From assembly GCF_025403485.1 (NCBI RefSeq), contig NZ_CP099966.1, forward strand, positions 3,819,001 to 3,883,000: 64,000 nucleotides of DNA. The letters run 5' to 3'. Made by a program: the position numbers and the translations under genes. The first letter of the stretch is position 1, and each line of letters opens with the position of its first letter. A model generated the notes under the pieces. That model was not told the origin of the DNA, did not search any database, and worked only from the letters and a program-made list of their open reading frames with translations. Shown here piece by piece: positions 29,256 through 38,943 of the stretch. The DNA comes from Chryseobacterium paludis. Lineage in GTDB: Bacteria; Bacteroidota; Bacteroidia; Flavobacteriales; Weeksellaceae.

Positions 29256-32171
29256 ATGGTTAGTAAAAATTTATTTAAGGCTAAAATTTGGATTCCACCA
29301 AGTGCTTTGTTTTTCTTAGGAATTATGAGTGTGAATGGTCAGGAAACAAAGCCTAAAAAAGATACACTTCGGGAAAAAGATATTGATGAAGTTGTCGTAG
29401 TTGCTTACGGTAAAGCAAAAAAAACAAGTTATACAGGTTCTGTAGCAACAATCTCAAGTGAAAAGATTAATAACAGACCAGTTACTAATATTACCAAGGC
29501 ACTGGAAGGGCAAGTGGCAGGACTGCAGGCAGTAAGTTCCTCCGGACAACCTGGAGCCACAGCAACGATACGTATCAGAGGGATCGGATCTATCAGTGCT
29601 TCGAGCAATCCTTTATTTGTTGTAGATGGAATTCCTTTTGATGGAAACATTAATTCTATCAGTCCAAATGATATTGAGTCTATCAGTGTTTTGAAAGATG
29701 CTACAGCGAGTTCTTTATATGGATCACGAGGGGCAAATGGTGTTATAATAGTAACAACAAAATCCGGAAAAAAAGGCGAGCCTCGAATCAACTTTAATAT
29801 GAGCCAGGGTTTTTCCAGCAGAGCAGTAAAAGATTATGAGCAGGTAAATACAGATCAGTATTTTCAATTGTATTGGGAAGCTTTGAGGAATGGATATCAA
29901 TCAACTCAGATATCTTCACAACAGGCAGCACAGATGGCTACAAACAATTTGGTGAACGAATTGGGAATTAATCCTTATGGACCAAATTATGCTCAGCCAG
30001 TAGGAACCGATGGAAAGCTTTTACCTGGAGCTAAGGCTTTATGGAATGATGACTGGCGGGATATTCTTCAGAGAGTAGCTTCAAGAAATCAAGTCGATCT
30101 TGATTTCAGCGGTGGAAATGAGAAAGGGAATTACTTTTTTTCATTAGGGTATTTGGATGATAAAGGAATTGCCATTGGTTCTGGTTTTAAAAAATACAGC
30201 ACCAGATTAAAAATTAATAATGAAGTCAAAAAATGGTTAACTATTGGTGCTAATTTAAGTTATACCAATAGTCTTCAGGAGGCTCCACCTTCTTCAGATT
30301 CAAGAACAGATAATATCATTAATGCAGCAAGAGTAATTCCTTCTTTTTATCCATATTATGAAAGAAATCCGGATGGAAGTTACAGACTGGATGCCAATGG
30401 AAACAATATCTATGACTTTGGAAAATACAGACCAACAAGTGCTTTACAGAATCAAAATGCTGCTGCAACTTTACCTTTAGATAAAAACGAAAACAGAGAA
30501 GATAACTTTTCAGGAAAAGGATTTTTAGACTTTACTTTTTTACCAGAGTTAAAATTTAAATCAAGCTTCTCAGTTGACCTGGTCAATTATAATGGACATT
30601 ATTATTCTAATCCATTGTTGGGCGAGGGGAGTGAAATAGGTGGTTCTGTAACGAAAACAAATTCGAGAACCCTATCTTATACAACCAGTAATATTTTGAC
30701 CTATGATAAAAAATTCAACCAGCACCATTTCAATATTCTGGCAGGGCAGGAATTTTATCATTATGAATATCAAACAATATCTGGAAACAGAAGTCAGTTT
30801 TCTCTGCCTTATTATTATGAGCCGGATGCAGCTGCCCTGTTGGGAGGATTCAGTGGGAATAGTGATAAATTAGGTCTATTGAGTTTTTTAGGTAAAGCAG
30901 AATATGATTTTAAAAACACTTACTTTATTTCAGGGTCTGTAAGAGCGGATGGTTCTTCAAGATTTTCACCTGAAAATAGATGGGGGACTTTCTGGTCTGT
31001 GGGAGGTTCATGGAAAGCCTCAAATGAAAATTTTATTAAGAATTTGAATTTCTTTAATCAGCTTACTCTTCGTGCAAGTTACGGAGGTCAGGGAAATGAT
31101 AAATTAAGTACATATTACGCTTATCAGAGTTTATATGCATTTTACAATAATCTTGGTGAAGGAGGAACTGTAGCAAGCAGACTTCCAACTCCGAATTTAA
31201 AATGGGAGACAAATCTCAATTTAAATGTAGGATTAGAGTTTGCAATACTTAACAATAGAGTTAAAGGGAATGTAGAATATTTCCAACGCCAGAGTAAGGA
31301 TCTTTTATTTGACAGACCATTAGCTCCTTCTCTTGGTTTTACCGGGTATTCTGCCAATATTGGTGAATTGAAAAATACAGGGTTTGAATTCTCATTATTT
31401 ACTACACCTGTTAAAACAGATGATTTCCAGTGGGACGTTGATCTTAATTTAACCACTCTGAAAAATAAAATCACAAAACTTCCAAAAGGATCTATTGTTA
31501 CAGGAACCAAATTATTACAGGTTGGAGGTTCAGTCTATGATTTCTTTATTCCTGAATGGGTGGGTGTTGATCCAGGCAATGGGTCTCCTTTATGGAAATA
31601 CATCTACCAGGATGCGAATGGAAATACAGTGGAAGGGACAACTTCAGAGTATGCAAAAGCTACAAAAACCTTACAAGGGTCTTCTTTACCTAAGTTTTCC
31701 GGTGGATTGACCACAAGCATAACCTATAAAAACTTTGATTTTTCAGGATTGGTAACATTCAGTGTTGGAGGTAAGATCCTTGATACGGATTACACGATGC
31801 TAATGTCTAATGGAAGCAGTGCAGGAAGAGCCTGGAGTGCTGAAATGATCAACAGGTGGACGCCGGAAAATCCAAATACTGATGTACCGGCTTTAAGTAC
31901 GAAAACAAACAACTGGACATCTGCATCTTCAAGGTTCCTGTATTCGGGTACCTATGCCAGAGTGAAAAATGTAAGCATTGGATACACACTGCCTTCAGAC
32001 TATTTTGGGAAGTTAGGTTTAAAGAAATTTAGAATTTATCTTCAGGCTGAAAATCTACTTACTTTTTATAAGCATAAAGGAATGGATCCGGAGCAGACGC
32101 TCGATGGAACGACCTATTATAGGTACCCTGCAATGAGAACAATAACTTTTGGCCTTCAGGCAACCCTTTAA
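29256..32171 (+). CDS. SusC/RagA-family TonB-dependent transporter under SAM riboswitch control
   Basis: A 971-residue outer-membrane receptor. I start it at ATG 29256; a TTG at 29250 is in frame. A signal peptide ends near MSVNGQ, then the TonB-box-like IDEVVVVAYG, plug motifs TKALEGQVAGLQAVSSSGQPG, the RIRGIGSI segment and SISVLKDATASSLYGSRGANGVIIVTTK, and a large barrel ending GLQATL. It pairs with the SusD encoded 17 bases downstream. Control by SAM implies the nutrient relates to methionine or another sulfur source, though the protein itself does not identify it. No carboxypeptidase-regulatory-like N-terminal domain is present. Confidence 0.92.
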   Translation: MVSKNLFKAKIWIPPSALFFLGIMSVNGQETKPKKDTLREKDIDEVVVVAYGKAKKTSYTGSVATISSEKINNRPVTNITKALEGQVAGLQAVSSSGQPGATATIRIRGIGSISASSNPLFVVDGIPFDGNINSISPNDIESISVLKDATASSLYGSRGANGVIIVTTKSGKKGEPRINFNMSQGFSSRAVKDYEQVNTDQYFQLYWEALRNGYQSTQISSQQAAQMATNNLVNELGINPYGPNYAQPVGTDGKLLPGAKALWNDDWRDILQRVASRNQVDLDFSGGNEKGNYFFSLGYLDDKGIAIGSGFKKYSTRLKINNEVKKWLTIGANLSYTNSLQEAPPSSDSRTDNIINAARVIPSFYPYYERNPDGSYRLDANGNNIYDFGKYRPTSALQNQNAAATLPLDKNENREDNFSGKGFLDFTFLPELKFKSSFSVDLVNYNGHYYSNPLLGEGSEIGGSVTKTNSRTLSYTTSNILTYDKKFNQHHFNILAGQEFYHYEYQTISGNRSQFSLPYYYEPDAAALLGGFSGNSDKLGLLSFLGKAEYDFKNTYFISGSVRADGSSRFSPENRWGTFWSVGGSWKASNENFIKNLNFFNQLTLRASYGGQGNDKLSTYYAYQSLYAFYNNLGEGGTVASRLPTPNLKWETNLNLNVGLEFAILNNRVKGNVEYFQRQSKDLLFDRPLAPSLGFTGYSANIGELKNTGFEFSLFTTPVKTDDFQWDVDLNLTTLKNKITKLPKGSIVTGTKLLQVGGSVYDFFIPEWVGVDPGNGSPLWKYIYQDANGNTVEGTTSEYAKATKTLQGSSLPKFSGGLTTSITYKNFDFSGLVTFSVGGKILDTDYTMLMSNGSSAGRAWSAEMINRWTPENPNTDVPALSTKTNNWTSASSRFLYSGTYARVKNVSIGYTLPSDYFGKLGLKKFRIYLQAENLLTFYKHKGMDPEQTLDGTTYYRYPAMRTITFGLQATL

Positions 32172-32188
32172 AAATTAAAATTAAAGCA

Positions 32189-33679
32189 ATGAAAAAAATA
32201 AAATATATAGCCTTTATAATTGCAGCGCTGTCTTTTTCCAGTTGTGCAAATGATCTGGAAACAGCACCTACTAACCAGGCAAATGAAGCAGAAGTTTTTA
32301 AAACTGCTGAAAGTGCAGAAACGGTTATTAATGGAGCTTGGGCAAAATTTAATGATGATGGAACTACCTATGCTAATATTGGTTATTCCACTGTGCTGAG
32401 AACAAGTGATGCTATGGGAAGTGATGTTGCGGTTCTCACAAATAAATATGGATTTGCATCCCCGTATGCATTTACCGATCTGGTAAACAATACTGGAAGT
32501 CGCTCGCAATTTATCTGGAGTATGTTATATTCCACGATCAATAATATGAATAATGTGATAGCAAGAATTGATGGAGTAGAAGGGAGTCAGTCCAAAAAAG
32601 ATCAGGTTAAGGGGCAGGCAAAAGCTTTACGTGCTTTTTGTTATTTGAATTTAGCTAGTTTTTATCAGTTCAGTTATTTAAAAGATAAAAATGCTTTGGT
32701 AGCGCCTATTTATACTGAACCTACTACAACGAATTCGGTAGGAAAGAAAAGAGCCACCCTTGAGGAAATCTATACTTTAATTAAAAATGACCTTTCAGAA
32801 GCCAGTAATTTGTTGCAGAATTATACCAGAAATAATAAGGATAAAATTGACAGGTCTGTTGTAAACGGACTGTTGGCAAGAACTTATCTGAATACTGGAG
32901 AATGGGCTAAAGCGGTTACTGCTGCACAAATAGCAAAAGCAGGATTTCCATTAATGGCCGCTGAAAAATATAAAGATGGATTTAATGATATTACCAATGC
33001 GGAGTGGATTTGGGGACATGGCCAGACGCAGGAACAATCAGGTGAAAGTTATGCCTTTCATTATCTGGATGTTTCTTCTTCAGGAAGTTATTATTACAGT
33101 TTCATGGCCGATCCTTATTTTAAAGATCTGTTTGATACCAATGACATCAGATATCAGTTGTTCCAATGGGATGGACTTCCGGGAAGGGAAGGACTTTTAA
33201 GATATGCTAAATTTAAATTTAAAGCCAATCTTATTGCAGACATTGTCTTCATGAGAGCTGCTGAGATGTATTTAATTGAAGCAGAAGCAGAAGCCAGAAA
33301 TGGAAATGTGACCAATGCGGTGACTATTTTAAACCAATTAAAATCTGCCCGACATGCCAATGTGTATACTGGACCTTTAGCACAGAATGATGTGATTAAA
33401 GAAGTCCTGATTGAAAGAAGAAAAGAATTATTTGGGGAAGGGTTCTCTTTGTCTGATATTATCAGAACTCAAGGTACGGTAGCAAGAAAACCATACACTG
33501 ATGCGAGTGGACAACCGATTAAAGTGCAGATAACAACTCCGGATGGTACAGTGAAAACAGTGAATGGGAGAGGACACTCTATATTTGCTTTCCCTGATCA
33601 ATCTGTATTTGCTCCCAACAGTAGATATTACTTGTTTACGATTCCGCAGAAGGAACTGGAGAATAATCCAAATTTGTAG
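32189..33679 (+). CDS. RagB/SusD-family lipoprotein, partner of the SAM-controlled SusC
   Basis: A 496-residue surface lipoprotein. The lipobox cysteine follows ALSFSS (residue about 19). SusD-type TPR-like segments include VKGQAKALRAFCYLNLASFYQF near 135-156 and the motif LIERRKELFGEGFSLSDIIR near 410. It is shorter in the C-terminal loop and ends PQKELENNPNL, the usual SusD terminus. It caps the SusC barrel encoded just upstream, in the same SAM-regulated transcript. Confidence 0.9.
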   Translation: MKKIKYIAFIIAALSFSSCANDLETAPTNQANEAEVFKTAESAETVINGAWAKFNDDGTTYANIGYSTVLRTSDAMGSDVAVLTNKYGFASPYAFTDLVNNTGSRSQFIWSMLYSTINNMNNVIARIDGVEGSQSKKDQVKGQAKALRAFCYLNLASFYQFSYLKDKNALVAPIYTEPTTTNSVGKKRATLEEIYTLIKNDLSEASNLLQNYTRNNKDKIDRSVVNGLLARTYLNTGEWAKAVTAAQIAKAGFPLMAAEKYKDGFNDITNAEWIWGHGQTQEQSGESYAFHYLDVSSSGSYYYSFMADPYFKDLFDTNDIRYQLFQWDGLPGREGLLRYAKFKFKANLIADIVFMRAAEMYLIEAEAEARNGNVTNAVTILNQLKSARHANVYTGPLAQNDVIKEVLIERRKELFGEGFSLSDIIRTQGTVARKPYTDASGQPIKVQITTPDGTVKTVNGRGHSIFAFPDQSVFAPNSRYYLFTIPQKELENNPNL

Positions 33680-33706
33680 TGATTATTTTTGATGAAAAAT
33701 GATATA

Positions 33707-33742
33707 AATAAACCCCTTGTATTTGCAAGTGGGTTTATTTAC
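33707..33742 (+). terminator. Terminator after the second susD (possibly bidirectional)
   Basis: AATAAACCC plus CTTG (33707-33719) pair with CAAG plus GGGTTTATT (33726-33739), with one bulged T, followed by T residues. The AT-rich flanks would allow it to act on both strands. Confidence 0.8.
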
Positions 33743-33906
33743 TTGAAAATTCGATATTTTCTTTTACTTGCTTTATATCTATAATAGATTAATAAATCTA
33801 ATATTACCATGAATTGATTAAGCTTTTTACTTTTATCATGCTCTATTATTTCATTGGCAAGGAAATAATCATAAGTAATTTTTAATAGTCTTTTATTGGT
33901 TCTCAT
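33739..33906 (-). CDS. Possible small basic protein (55 residues)
   Basis: An open frame on the minus strand from ATG 33906-33904 to TAA 33741-33739 encodes MRTNKRLLKITYDYFLANEI and a Lys/Tyr-rich remainder ending KRKYRIFK. It is the only substantial open frame in the 440-base gap between susD and the 34120 gene, and its stop abuts the terminator hairpin. I found no promoter motif or recognisable family, so it may be chance. The remaining part of the gap, 33907-34106, is AT-rich with nothing recognised. Confidence 0.25.
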   Translation of the reverse strand: MRTNKRLLKITYDYFLANEIIEHDKSKKLNQFMVILDLLIYYRYKASKRKYRIFK

Positions 33907-34106
33907 CTCTATTATTTTTGGAGGTGAAATAGAATTCTACTTCTCTACTATTTTTGAATGATTATCAATAGTATGGTTAAAAAGACTGAAGAATAATATA
34001 GTTTTTTATAAATGATTAGTTAAATTTTAAATATAGTTCTTTGCGGGCTATCGCCTAAAATAAATATACAATATCGGGATTTAATTTTTTTTTAATAAAA
34101 AAAATA

Positions 34107-34114
34107 TACCTTTG
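34107..34114 (+). promoter_or_regulatory. Putative -7 element with a near-zero leader
   Basis: TACCTTTG matches TAnnTTTG and ends only 5 bases before the ATG at 34120, so transcription would start at or next to the start codon. Confidence 0.45.
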
Positions 34115-34119
34115 TCACA

Positions 34120-34443
34120 ATGAACTTGTTAAGATGGATTTTAGCATTCTATTTTATGGCATTATCTCTAATGCCATGTGAAGATGTGCATAAACAACCC
34201 AATTCATCTACAACTAATGCATCACTAAGTATCGGGCAGCCCCATACAAAAGACAAAGGCGATATCTGTTCTCCTTTATGTGTCTGCAACTGCTGTCAGA
34301 TTACGGTGACAGCTTTCAAAACAGAACCCCTACTAAGTGTTCCAAAACAGGTTCAGACTTATTTTTCAAAAAAGATTCTTTTTCAAAAGAATGATTTTGC
34401 CTATCAGGTTTACGAGAATATCTGGCAACCCCCTAAAATTTAA
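34120..34443 (+). CDS. Small Cys-rich membrane-anchored protein (DUF6660-like)
   Basis: A 107-residue protein. A hydrophobic N-terminus (residues 1-20, WILAFYFMALSLMPC) is a signal or anchor. A His/Asn/Lys-rich linker is followed by the Cys cluster CSPLCVCNCC (residues 48-57), then an amphipathic segment and a C-terminal IWQPPKI. The Cys cluster and its position at the head of the metal-efflux island suggest metal binding. It resembles the family I know as DUF6660, often encoded beside CzcA genes. Its ending matches the small proteins at 48689 and 50839, which also end in an aromatic-x-PP motif. Confidence 0.65.
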   Translation: MNLLRWILAFYFMALSLMPCEDVHKQPNSSTTNASLSIGQPHTKDKGDICSPLCVCNCCQITVTAFKTEPLLSVPKQVQTYFSKKILFQKNDFAYQVYENIWQPPKI

Positions 34444-34489
34444 TTTTATTGACTTTTAGAAAGTAATGCTTTCTAACCTACGTGAAACT

Positions 34490-34506
34490 TTGCAATTACA
34501 TTGCAA
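34490..34506 (+). promoter_or_regulatory. 7-3-7 palindrome, putative Fur-family operator (RND promoter)
   Basis: TTGCAATTACATTGCAA is a perfect inverted repeat (TTGCAAT-TAC-ATTGCAA). It ends 12 bases before TACTTTTG (34519-34526), the -7 element of the CzcA gene, so it overlaps the -33 region. An identical-arm palindrome at 43227-43243 has the same 12-base spacing to the P-type ATPase promoter. The Fur-family regulator at 42816 is the natural candidate for binding both. Confidence 0.75.
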
Positions 34507-34518
34507 GGATCTTCATGA

Positions 34519-34526
34519 TACTTTTG
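34519..34526 (+). promoter_or_regulatory. -7 promoter element of the metal-efflux operon
   Basis: TACTTTTG matches TAnnTTTG, 57 bases before the GTG start at 34584 and 12 bases after the 7-3-7 operator. A hairpin-forming stretch follows at 34527-34553. Confidence 0.6.
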
Positions 34527-34583
34527 CACATGACATTTTAAAATGCCATCGTGCGTATATTTTCAATAAAATAAATCTTATTT

Positions 34584-37500
34584 GTGTTAGATAAAATCAT
34601 AAAATTCAGCATCAATAACAAGTTTATCATAGGTATTATGACCTTGTTATTGATTATTTGGGGAGTTTGGAGTGCTACCAGATTACCTATAGATGCCGTA
34701 CCTGATATTACCAATAATCAGGTGCAGATTATTACTGTATGCCCTACCCTGGCCGGCCAGGAGGTAGAGCAGTTGGTTACTTTTCCTATCGAACAGAGTA
34801 TTGCCAATGTTCCTGGGATTGAGGATACAAGGAGTATCTCAAGATTTGGTCTTTCTGTTATTACCGTAGTTTTTAAAGAAGATGTAGATGTCTATTTTGC
34901 CCGGCAGCTTATTAGTGAGAAATTAAAAGAAGCAGCTGAGGAAATACCAAAAGGTGTTGGAACTCCGGAAATGGCTCCTGTAAGTACGGGATTAGGAGAA
35001 GTATACCAATATATCCTTCATCCCAAAAAAGGGAGTGAGAAAAAATATAATGCTAAAGAACTACGTACAATGCAGGACTGGATCGTACGTAGACAACTGA
35101 ATGGAACTCCTGGAGTTGCAGAGGTCAATAGTTTTGGGGGCGAATTGAAACAATATGAAGTAGCTATCAACCCAAATCGTCTTAAAGCAATGGGAGTAAG
35201 TATTACAGATATATTTACCTCTTTAGAAAAAAACAACCAAAATACGGGTGGAGCCTATATTGATAGGAAGCCCAATGCGTATTTCATTCGTGGAATAGGT
35301 ATGGTAACCTCTTTGGAGGATGTTAAAAACATTGCAGTAAAAAATGAAACAGGCAGTGTTCCGATTTTTATTAAAGATGTAGCTGATGTTCGTTTTGGAA
35401 GCGCCGTTCGTTACGGTGCCATGACCTTTAATGGAAAAGTAGATGCGGTAGGTGGAGTTGTCATGATGCTGAAAGGAGCCAATAGTAATGAAGTCGTAGA
35501 TAATATTAAGGCTAAAATACCAACCATTCAAAAATCTCTTCCTAATGACGTGGTGATCGAACCTTTCCTTGACAGGACGGATCTGGTTGGAAGAGCAATG
35601 AAGACTGTAGAAAAAAACTTAATAGAAGGTGCACTTATTGTCATCTTCGTACTTGTTGTTTTCCTGGGGAATCTTAGAGCTGGTCTTATTGTGGCCTCAG
35701 CAATTCCGCTTTCGTTATTGTTTGCTCTGGGAATGATGAATGTTTTTGGAGTCAGTGCCAATTTAATGAGCTTAGGGGCTATTGATTTCGGATTAATTGT
35801 AGATGGAGCTGTCATCATTGTGGAATCAACATTACATATACTGAATCATAAAAGTAAAGGAAGGCTTACCCAGATCCAGATGGATAAGGAGGTGGGAACT
35901 GCCGCATCTAAAATGATGAACAGTGCCATATTTGGACAAGTCATTATTCTGATAGTATATATTCCCATCCTTACTTTAGCGGGAGTAGAAGGGAAAATGT
36001 TTACCCCGATGGCAAAAACGGTAGGATTTGCCATTATCGGAGCAACGATTTTATCTGTAACGTATATTCCGATGGTGAGTGCATTGTTTCTTTCAAAAAA
36101 TATTAAAAATAAAAAAACGATCAGTGATAAAATAATGGATTTTCTGCAACGCATTTATCAGCCGCTGTTGCAAAAAGCGATTAGATTAAAATATATGATC
36201 GTCTCTATAACAATTTTCATTTTCGTTATCGCTGCTTTTATATTTAAAGGTATGGGAGGGGAATTTATTCCGCAGCTGCAAGAGGGTGATTATGCATTCC
36301 ACTGTATTTTGCCACAAGGAAGTTCTTTAAGTCAAAGTCTTGAAACTTCAATGCAGGCTTCGAGAATTATTAAACAATTTGATGAGGTAAAAATGGTCGT
36401 TGGAAAAACGGGATCCGCTGAAGTGCCGACCGATCCAATGCCACCTGAAGCAACTGATATGATTGTGGTTTTAGAACCTCAAAGCGAATGGAAAACAAAG
36501 AAATCATATACGGAACTGGCTGATGAGATCAGTGAGAAACTAGAGGCGATTCCGGGAGTATTCTTTGAAAAGAACCAACCGATACAGATGCGTTTTAACG
36601 AATTAATGACAGGGATCAGACAAGATGTAGCGGTGAAGATCTTTGGTGAAAATCTTGATTCCCTTTCCATTTACGCAGATAAAGTAGGAAAAGCAATACA
36701 GACTGTAGATGGAGCAACGGCGCCACAGATTGAAAAAGTAAGTGGTCTTCCACAGATCAATGTGGAGTATGATAGAACCAGAATTGCTAATTATGGATTG
36801 AGTATCGAAGATGTTAATAATGCTTTAAGTACTGCTTTTGCAGGGAAAAGCACGGGACAGGTTTTTGAAAATGAAAGACGTTTTGACTTAGTTGTTCGTT
36901 TAGACAGTCTTAACAGAACGAATATCGATGATGTGAATAATCTGATGATCACAACCAATACTGGCGCTCAGATTCCTCTTTCACAGGTTGCTAATATCAG
37001 TTATAAACTGGGTCCGGCGCAAATAAGTCGTGAGCAAGGGAAACGAAGAATCGTAATTGGATTTAATGTAAAAGGGCGTGATGTTGAAAGTGTGGTAAAA
37101 GATATTCAGGTGAAGCTTGAAAAACAGATAAAATTACCATCAGGATATTATTTTACTTATGGAGGACAATTTGAAAATTTACAGGAGGCAAGTAAGCGTC
37201 TAACGATCGCTGTTCCTGTGTCGTTATTTTTGATCTTTATGTTACTGTATTTCACTTTTCACTCCTTCAAACAGGCTGCGTTGATCTTTACTGCTATTCC
37301 GATGAGTGCTATTGGTGGCATATTTGCCTTACTTCTCAGAGGAATGCCATTCAGTATAAGTGCAGGAATAGGATTTATAGCATTATTTGGAGTCGCAGTT
37401 CTTAATGGGATCGTTTTGATAGGAACCTTTAATGAACTAGAAAAAGAAGGTGAAAAAGATATTCTAAAAAGAGTTATTGAAGGAACCAAAACGAGACTTC

Positions 37501-38942
37501 GTCCTGTTTTGATGACGGCAACAGTGGCCTCATTAGGATTTTTACCAATGGCGATATCAACAGGAGCGGGGGCTGAGGTTCAAAAACCTTTGGCAACAGT
37601 AGTAATAGGAGGACTAATTTCAGCCACCTTTTTAACACTGTTTGTATTACCGATGCTGTATATGATTTTCAATACAAAAATTCCACTAAAGAAAATAAAA
37701 ATGAAACCTCTGACAACAGTGATCATTCTTGGATTTTTAATGTTGGGGCAAACGTTAAATGCACAGTCTAAAACACTTTCTGTAGAACAGGCAGTAACAA
37801 CGGCAGTAGAAAATAACCTGTCTTTAAAATCCAAGGACCTGAGTATTCAGGCTGCAGAAGCATTAAAACCTACGGCCAGAGAATTGCCAAAACTTGGTTT
37901 TGACGCTCAGCTTGGTCAATATAACAGTCCAAAATTTGACCAGTCTTTTGCGATCTCACAAAGTATCCCATTTCCTACTATTTTTAAAGCACGGAAAGAC
38001 TTGATCACGGAAACAGTGAAAAGTAAACAGATCGATAAAGAAGTATCTGTTAATGAATTGGTAAAGCAGGTGCGTTCTTATTACTATCAGATAGAATATC
38101 TGCAGTACAATAAATCGCAACTAAAGAATCTGGATAGCCTTTACCGGGATTTTATCCGTATTGCAACGGTAAGATTCAAAGCGGGGGATATCAAAAAAAT
38201 AGAAATAAGTACTGCTGAAACCCAACAGGGGGAAATCAACCTTCTGCTAAATCAAAATCAGGTGTATTTAAATAATGCCTATAAAAATCTGAAAGTTCTC
38301 TTAAATACTTCAGAGGATTTTGAAATTCCATTTAATGGAAATTATGAACCTTTAAAAGCTGAAAATGTTCTGGATATCAAAGCTGTTGATAATAATCCGA
38401 CGATAAAAGCTTTTTATCAGGAAATGGAAATTGCCGAAAGAAATAAGAGTGTCGAAAAATCGCAGGGACTTCCCGAGTTCAGTATTGGATATACCAACCA
38501 GTCATTAATTGGATTATACCAAAAAAACGAACAAGATGTATTTTACAATTCAGGAAACCGTTTTAATTCTGTGACTTTGGGAATTGCTATTCCATTAACG
38601 TTCGGAGCTACAAAAGCCAGAATTAAATCATTAGAATATCAGAAGCAGGTTGCGGAAACCAATGCAAAATATAAAAAGAATCAGCTTTCCACACAATTGG
38701 AAAATGCTTTTACCCAATATCAGCAGGATGCTCAGCAGTACGATTATTATGTGGGGCAGGCTATTCCCAACGCTGATAAAATAGTGAAGGCAGCACAATT
38801 AGGATATAGAACAGGAGAAATCACCTATGTAGAATATCTTTTTGCCTTACAGACAGCTACTAATATTCAATTAAAATACTTAGAATCTATTCAGCAGGTC
38901 AATCAATCTGTAGTTACTATTAATTCAATAATTAATAAATAA
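34584..38942 (+). CDS. czcA: CzcA-type heavy-metal RND exporter fused to an outer-membrane factor (CzcC/TolC-like)
   Basis: A 1452-residue fusion. Residues 1-1035 are a full HME-RND pump: N-terminal span, PN/PC pore domains and 12 membrane spans. The proton-relay motif DFGLIVDGAVIIVES has D401, D407 and E414, the pattern of divalent-cation (Zn/Co/Cd) CzcA pumps rather than copper/silver CusA. At residue 1040 an internal Met begins a signal-peptide-like stretch (TVIILGFLMLGQTLNAQ), followed by an outer-membrane efflux protein domain with two OEP repeats (about 1065-1450). The start is GTG at 34584. The adaptor gene begins one base after its stop, giving an inner-membrane pump, adaptor and exit duct from two genes. 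Confidence 0.88.
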   Translation: MLDKIIKFSINNKFIIGIMTLLLIIWGVWSATRLPIDAVPDITNNQVQIITVCPTLAGQEVEQLVTFPIEQSIANVPGIEDTRSISRFGLSVITVVFKEDVDVYFARQLISEKLKEAAEEIPKGVGTPEMAPVSTGLGEVYQYILHPKKGSEKKYNAKELRTMQDWIVRRQLNGTPGVAEVNSFGGELKQYEVAINPNRLKAMGVSITDIFTSLEKNNQNTGGAYIDRKPNAYFIRGIGMVTSLEDVKNIAVKNETGSVPIFIKDVADVRFGSAVRYGAMTFNGKVDAVGGVVMMLKGANSNEVVDNIKAKIPTIQKSLPNDVVIEPFLDRTDLVGRAMKTVEKNLIEGALIVIFVLVVFLGNLRAGLIVASAIPLSLLFALGMMNVFGVSANLMSLGAIDFGLIVDGAVIIVESTLHILNHKSKGRLTQIQMDKEVGTAASKMMNSAIFGQVIILIVYIPILTLAGVEGKMFTPMAKTVGFAIIGATILSVTYIPMVSALFLSKNIKNKKTISDKIMDFLQRIYQPLLQKAIRLKYMIVSITIFIFVIAAFIFKGMGGEFIPQLQEGDYAFHCILPQGSSLSQSLETSMQASRIIKQFDEVKMVVGKTGSAEVPTDPMPPEATDMIVVLEPQSEWKTKKSYTELADEISEKLEAIPGVFFEKNQPIQMRFNELMTGIRQDVAVKIFGENLDSLSIYADKVGKAIQTVDGATAPQIEKVSGLPQINVEYDRTRIANYGLSIEDVNNALSTAFAGKSTGQVFENERRFDLVVRLDSLNRTNIDDVNNLMITTNTGAQIPLSQVANISYKLGPAQISREQGKRRIVIGFNVKGRDVESVVKDIQVKLEKQIKLPSGYYFTYGGQFENLQEASKRLTIAVPVSLFLIFMLLYFTFHSFKQAALIFTAIPMSAIGGIFALLLRGMPFSISAGIGFIALFGVAVLNGIVLIGTFNELEKEGEKDILKRVIEGTKTRLRPVLMTATVASLGFLPMAISTGAGAEVQKPLATVVIGGLISATFLTLFVLPMLYMIFNTKIPLKKIKMKPLTTVIILGFLMLGQTLNAQSKTLSVEQAVTTAVENNLSLKSKDLSIQAAEALKPTARELPKLGFDAQLGQYNSPKFDQSFAISQSIPFPTIFKARKDLITETVKSKQIDKEVSVNELVKQVRSYYYQIEYLQYNKSQLKNLDSLYRDFIRIATVRFKAGDIKKIEISTAETQQGEINLLLNQNQVYLNNAYKNLKVLLNTSEDFEIPFNGNYEPLKAENVLDIKAVDNNPTIKAFYQEMEIAERNKSVEKSQGLPEFSIGYTNQSLIGLYQKNEQDVFYNSGNRFNSVTLGIAIPLTFGATKARIKSLEYQKQVAETNAKYKKNQLSTQLENAFTQYQQDAQQYDYYVGQAIPNADKIVKAAQLGYRTGEITYVEYLFALQTATNIQLKYLESIQQVNQSVVTINSIINK

Positions 38943-38943
38943 A

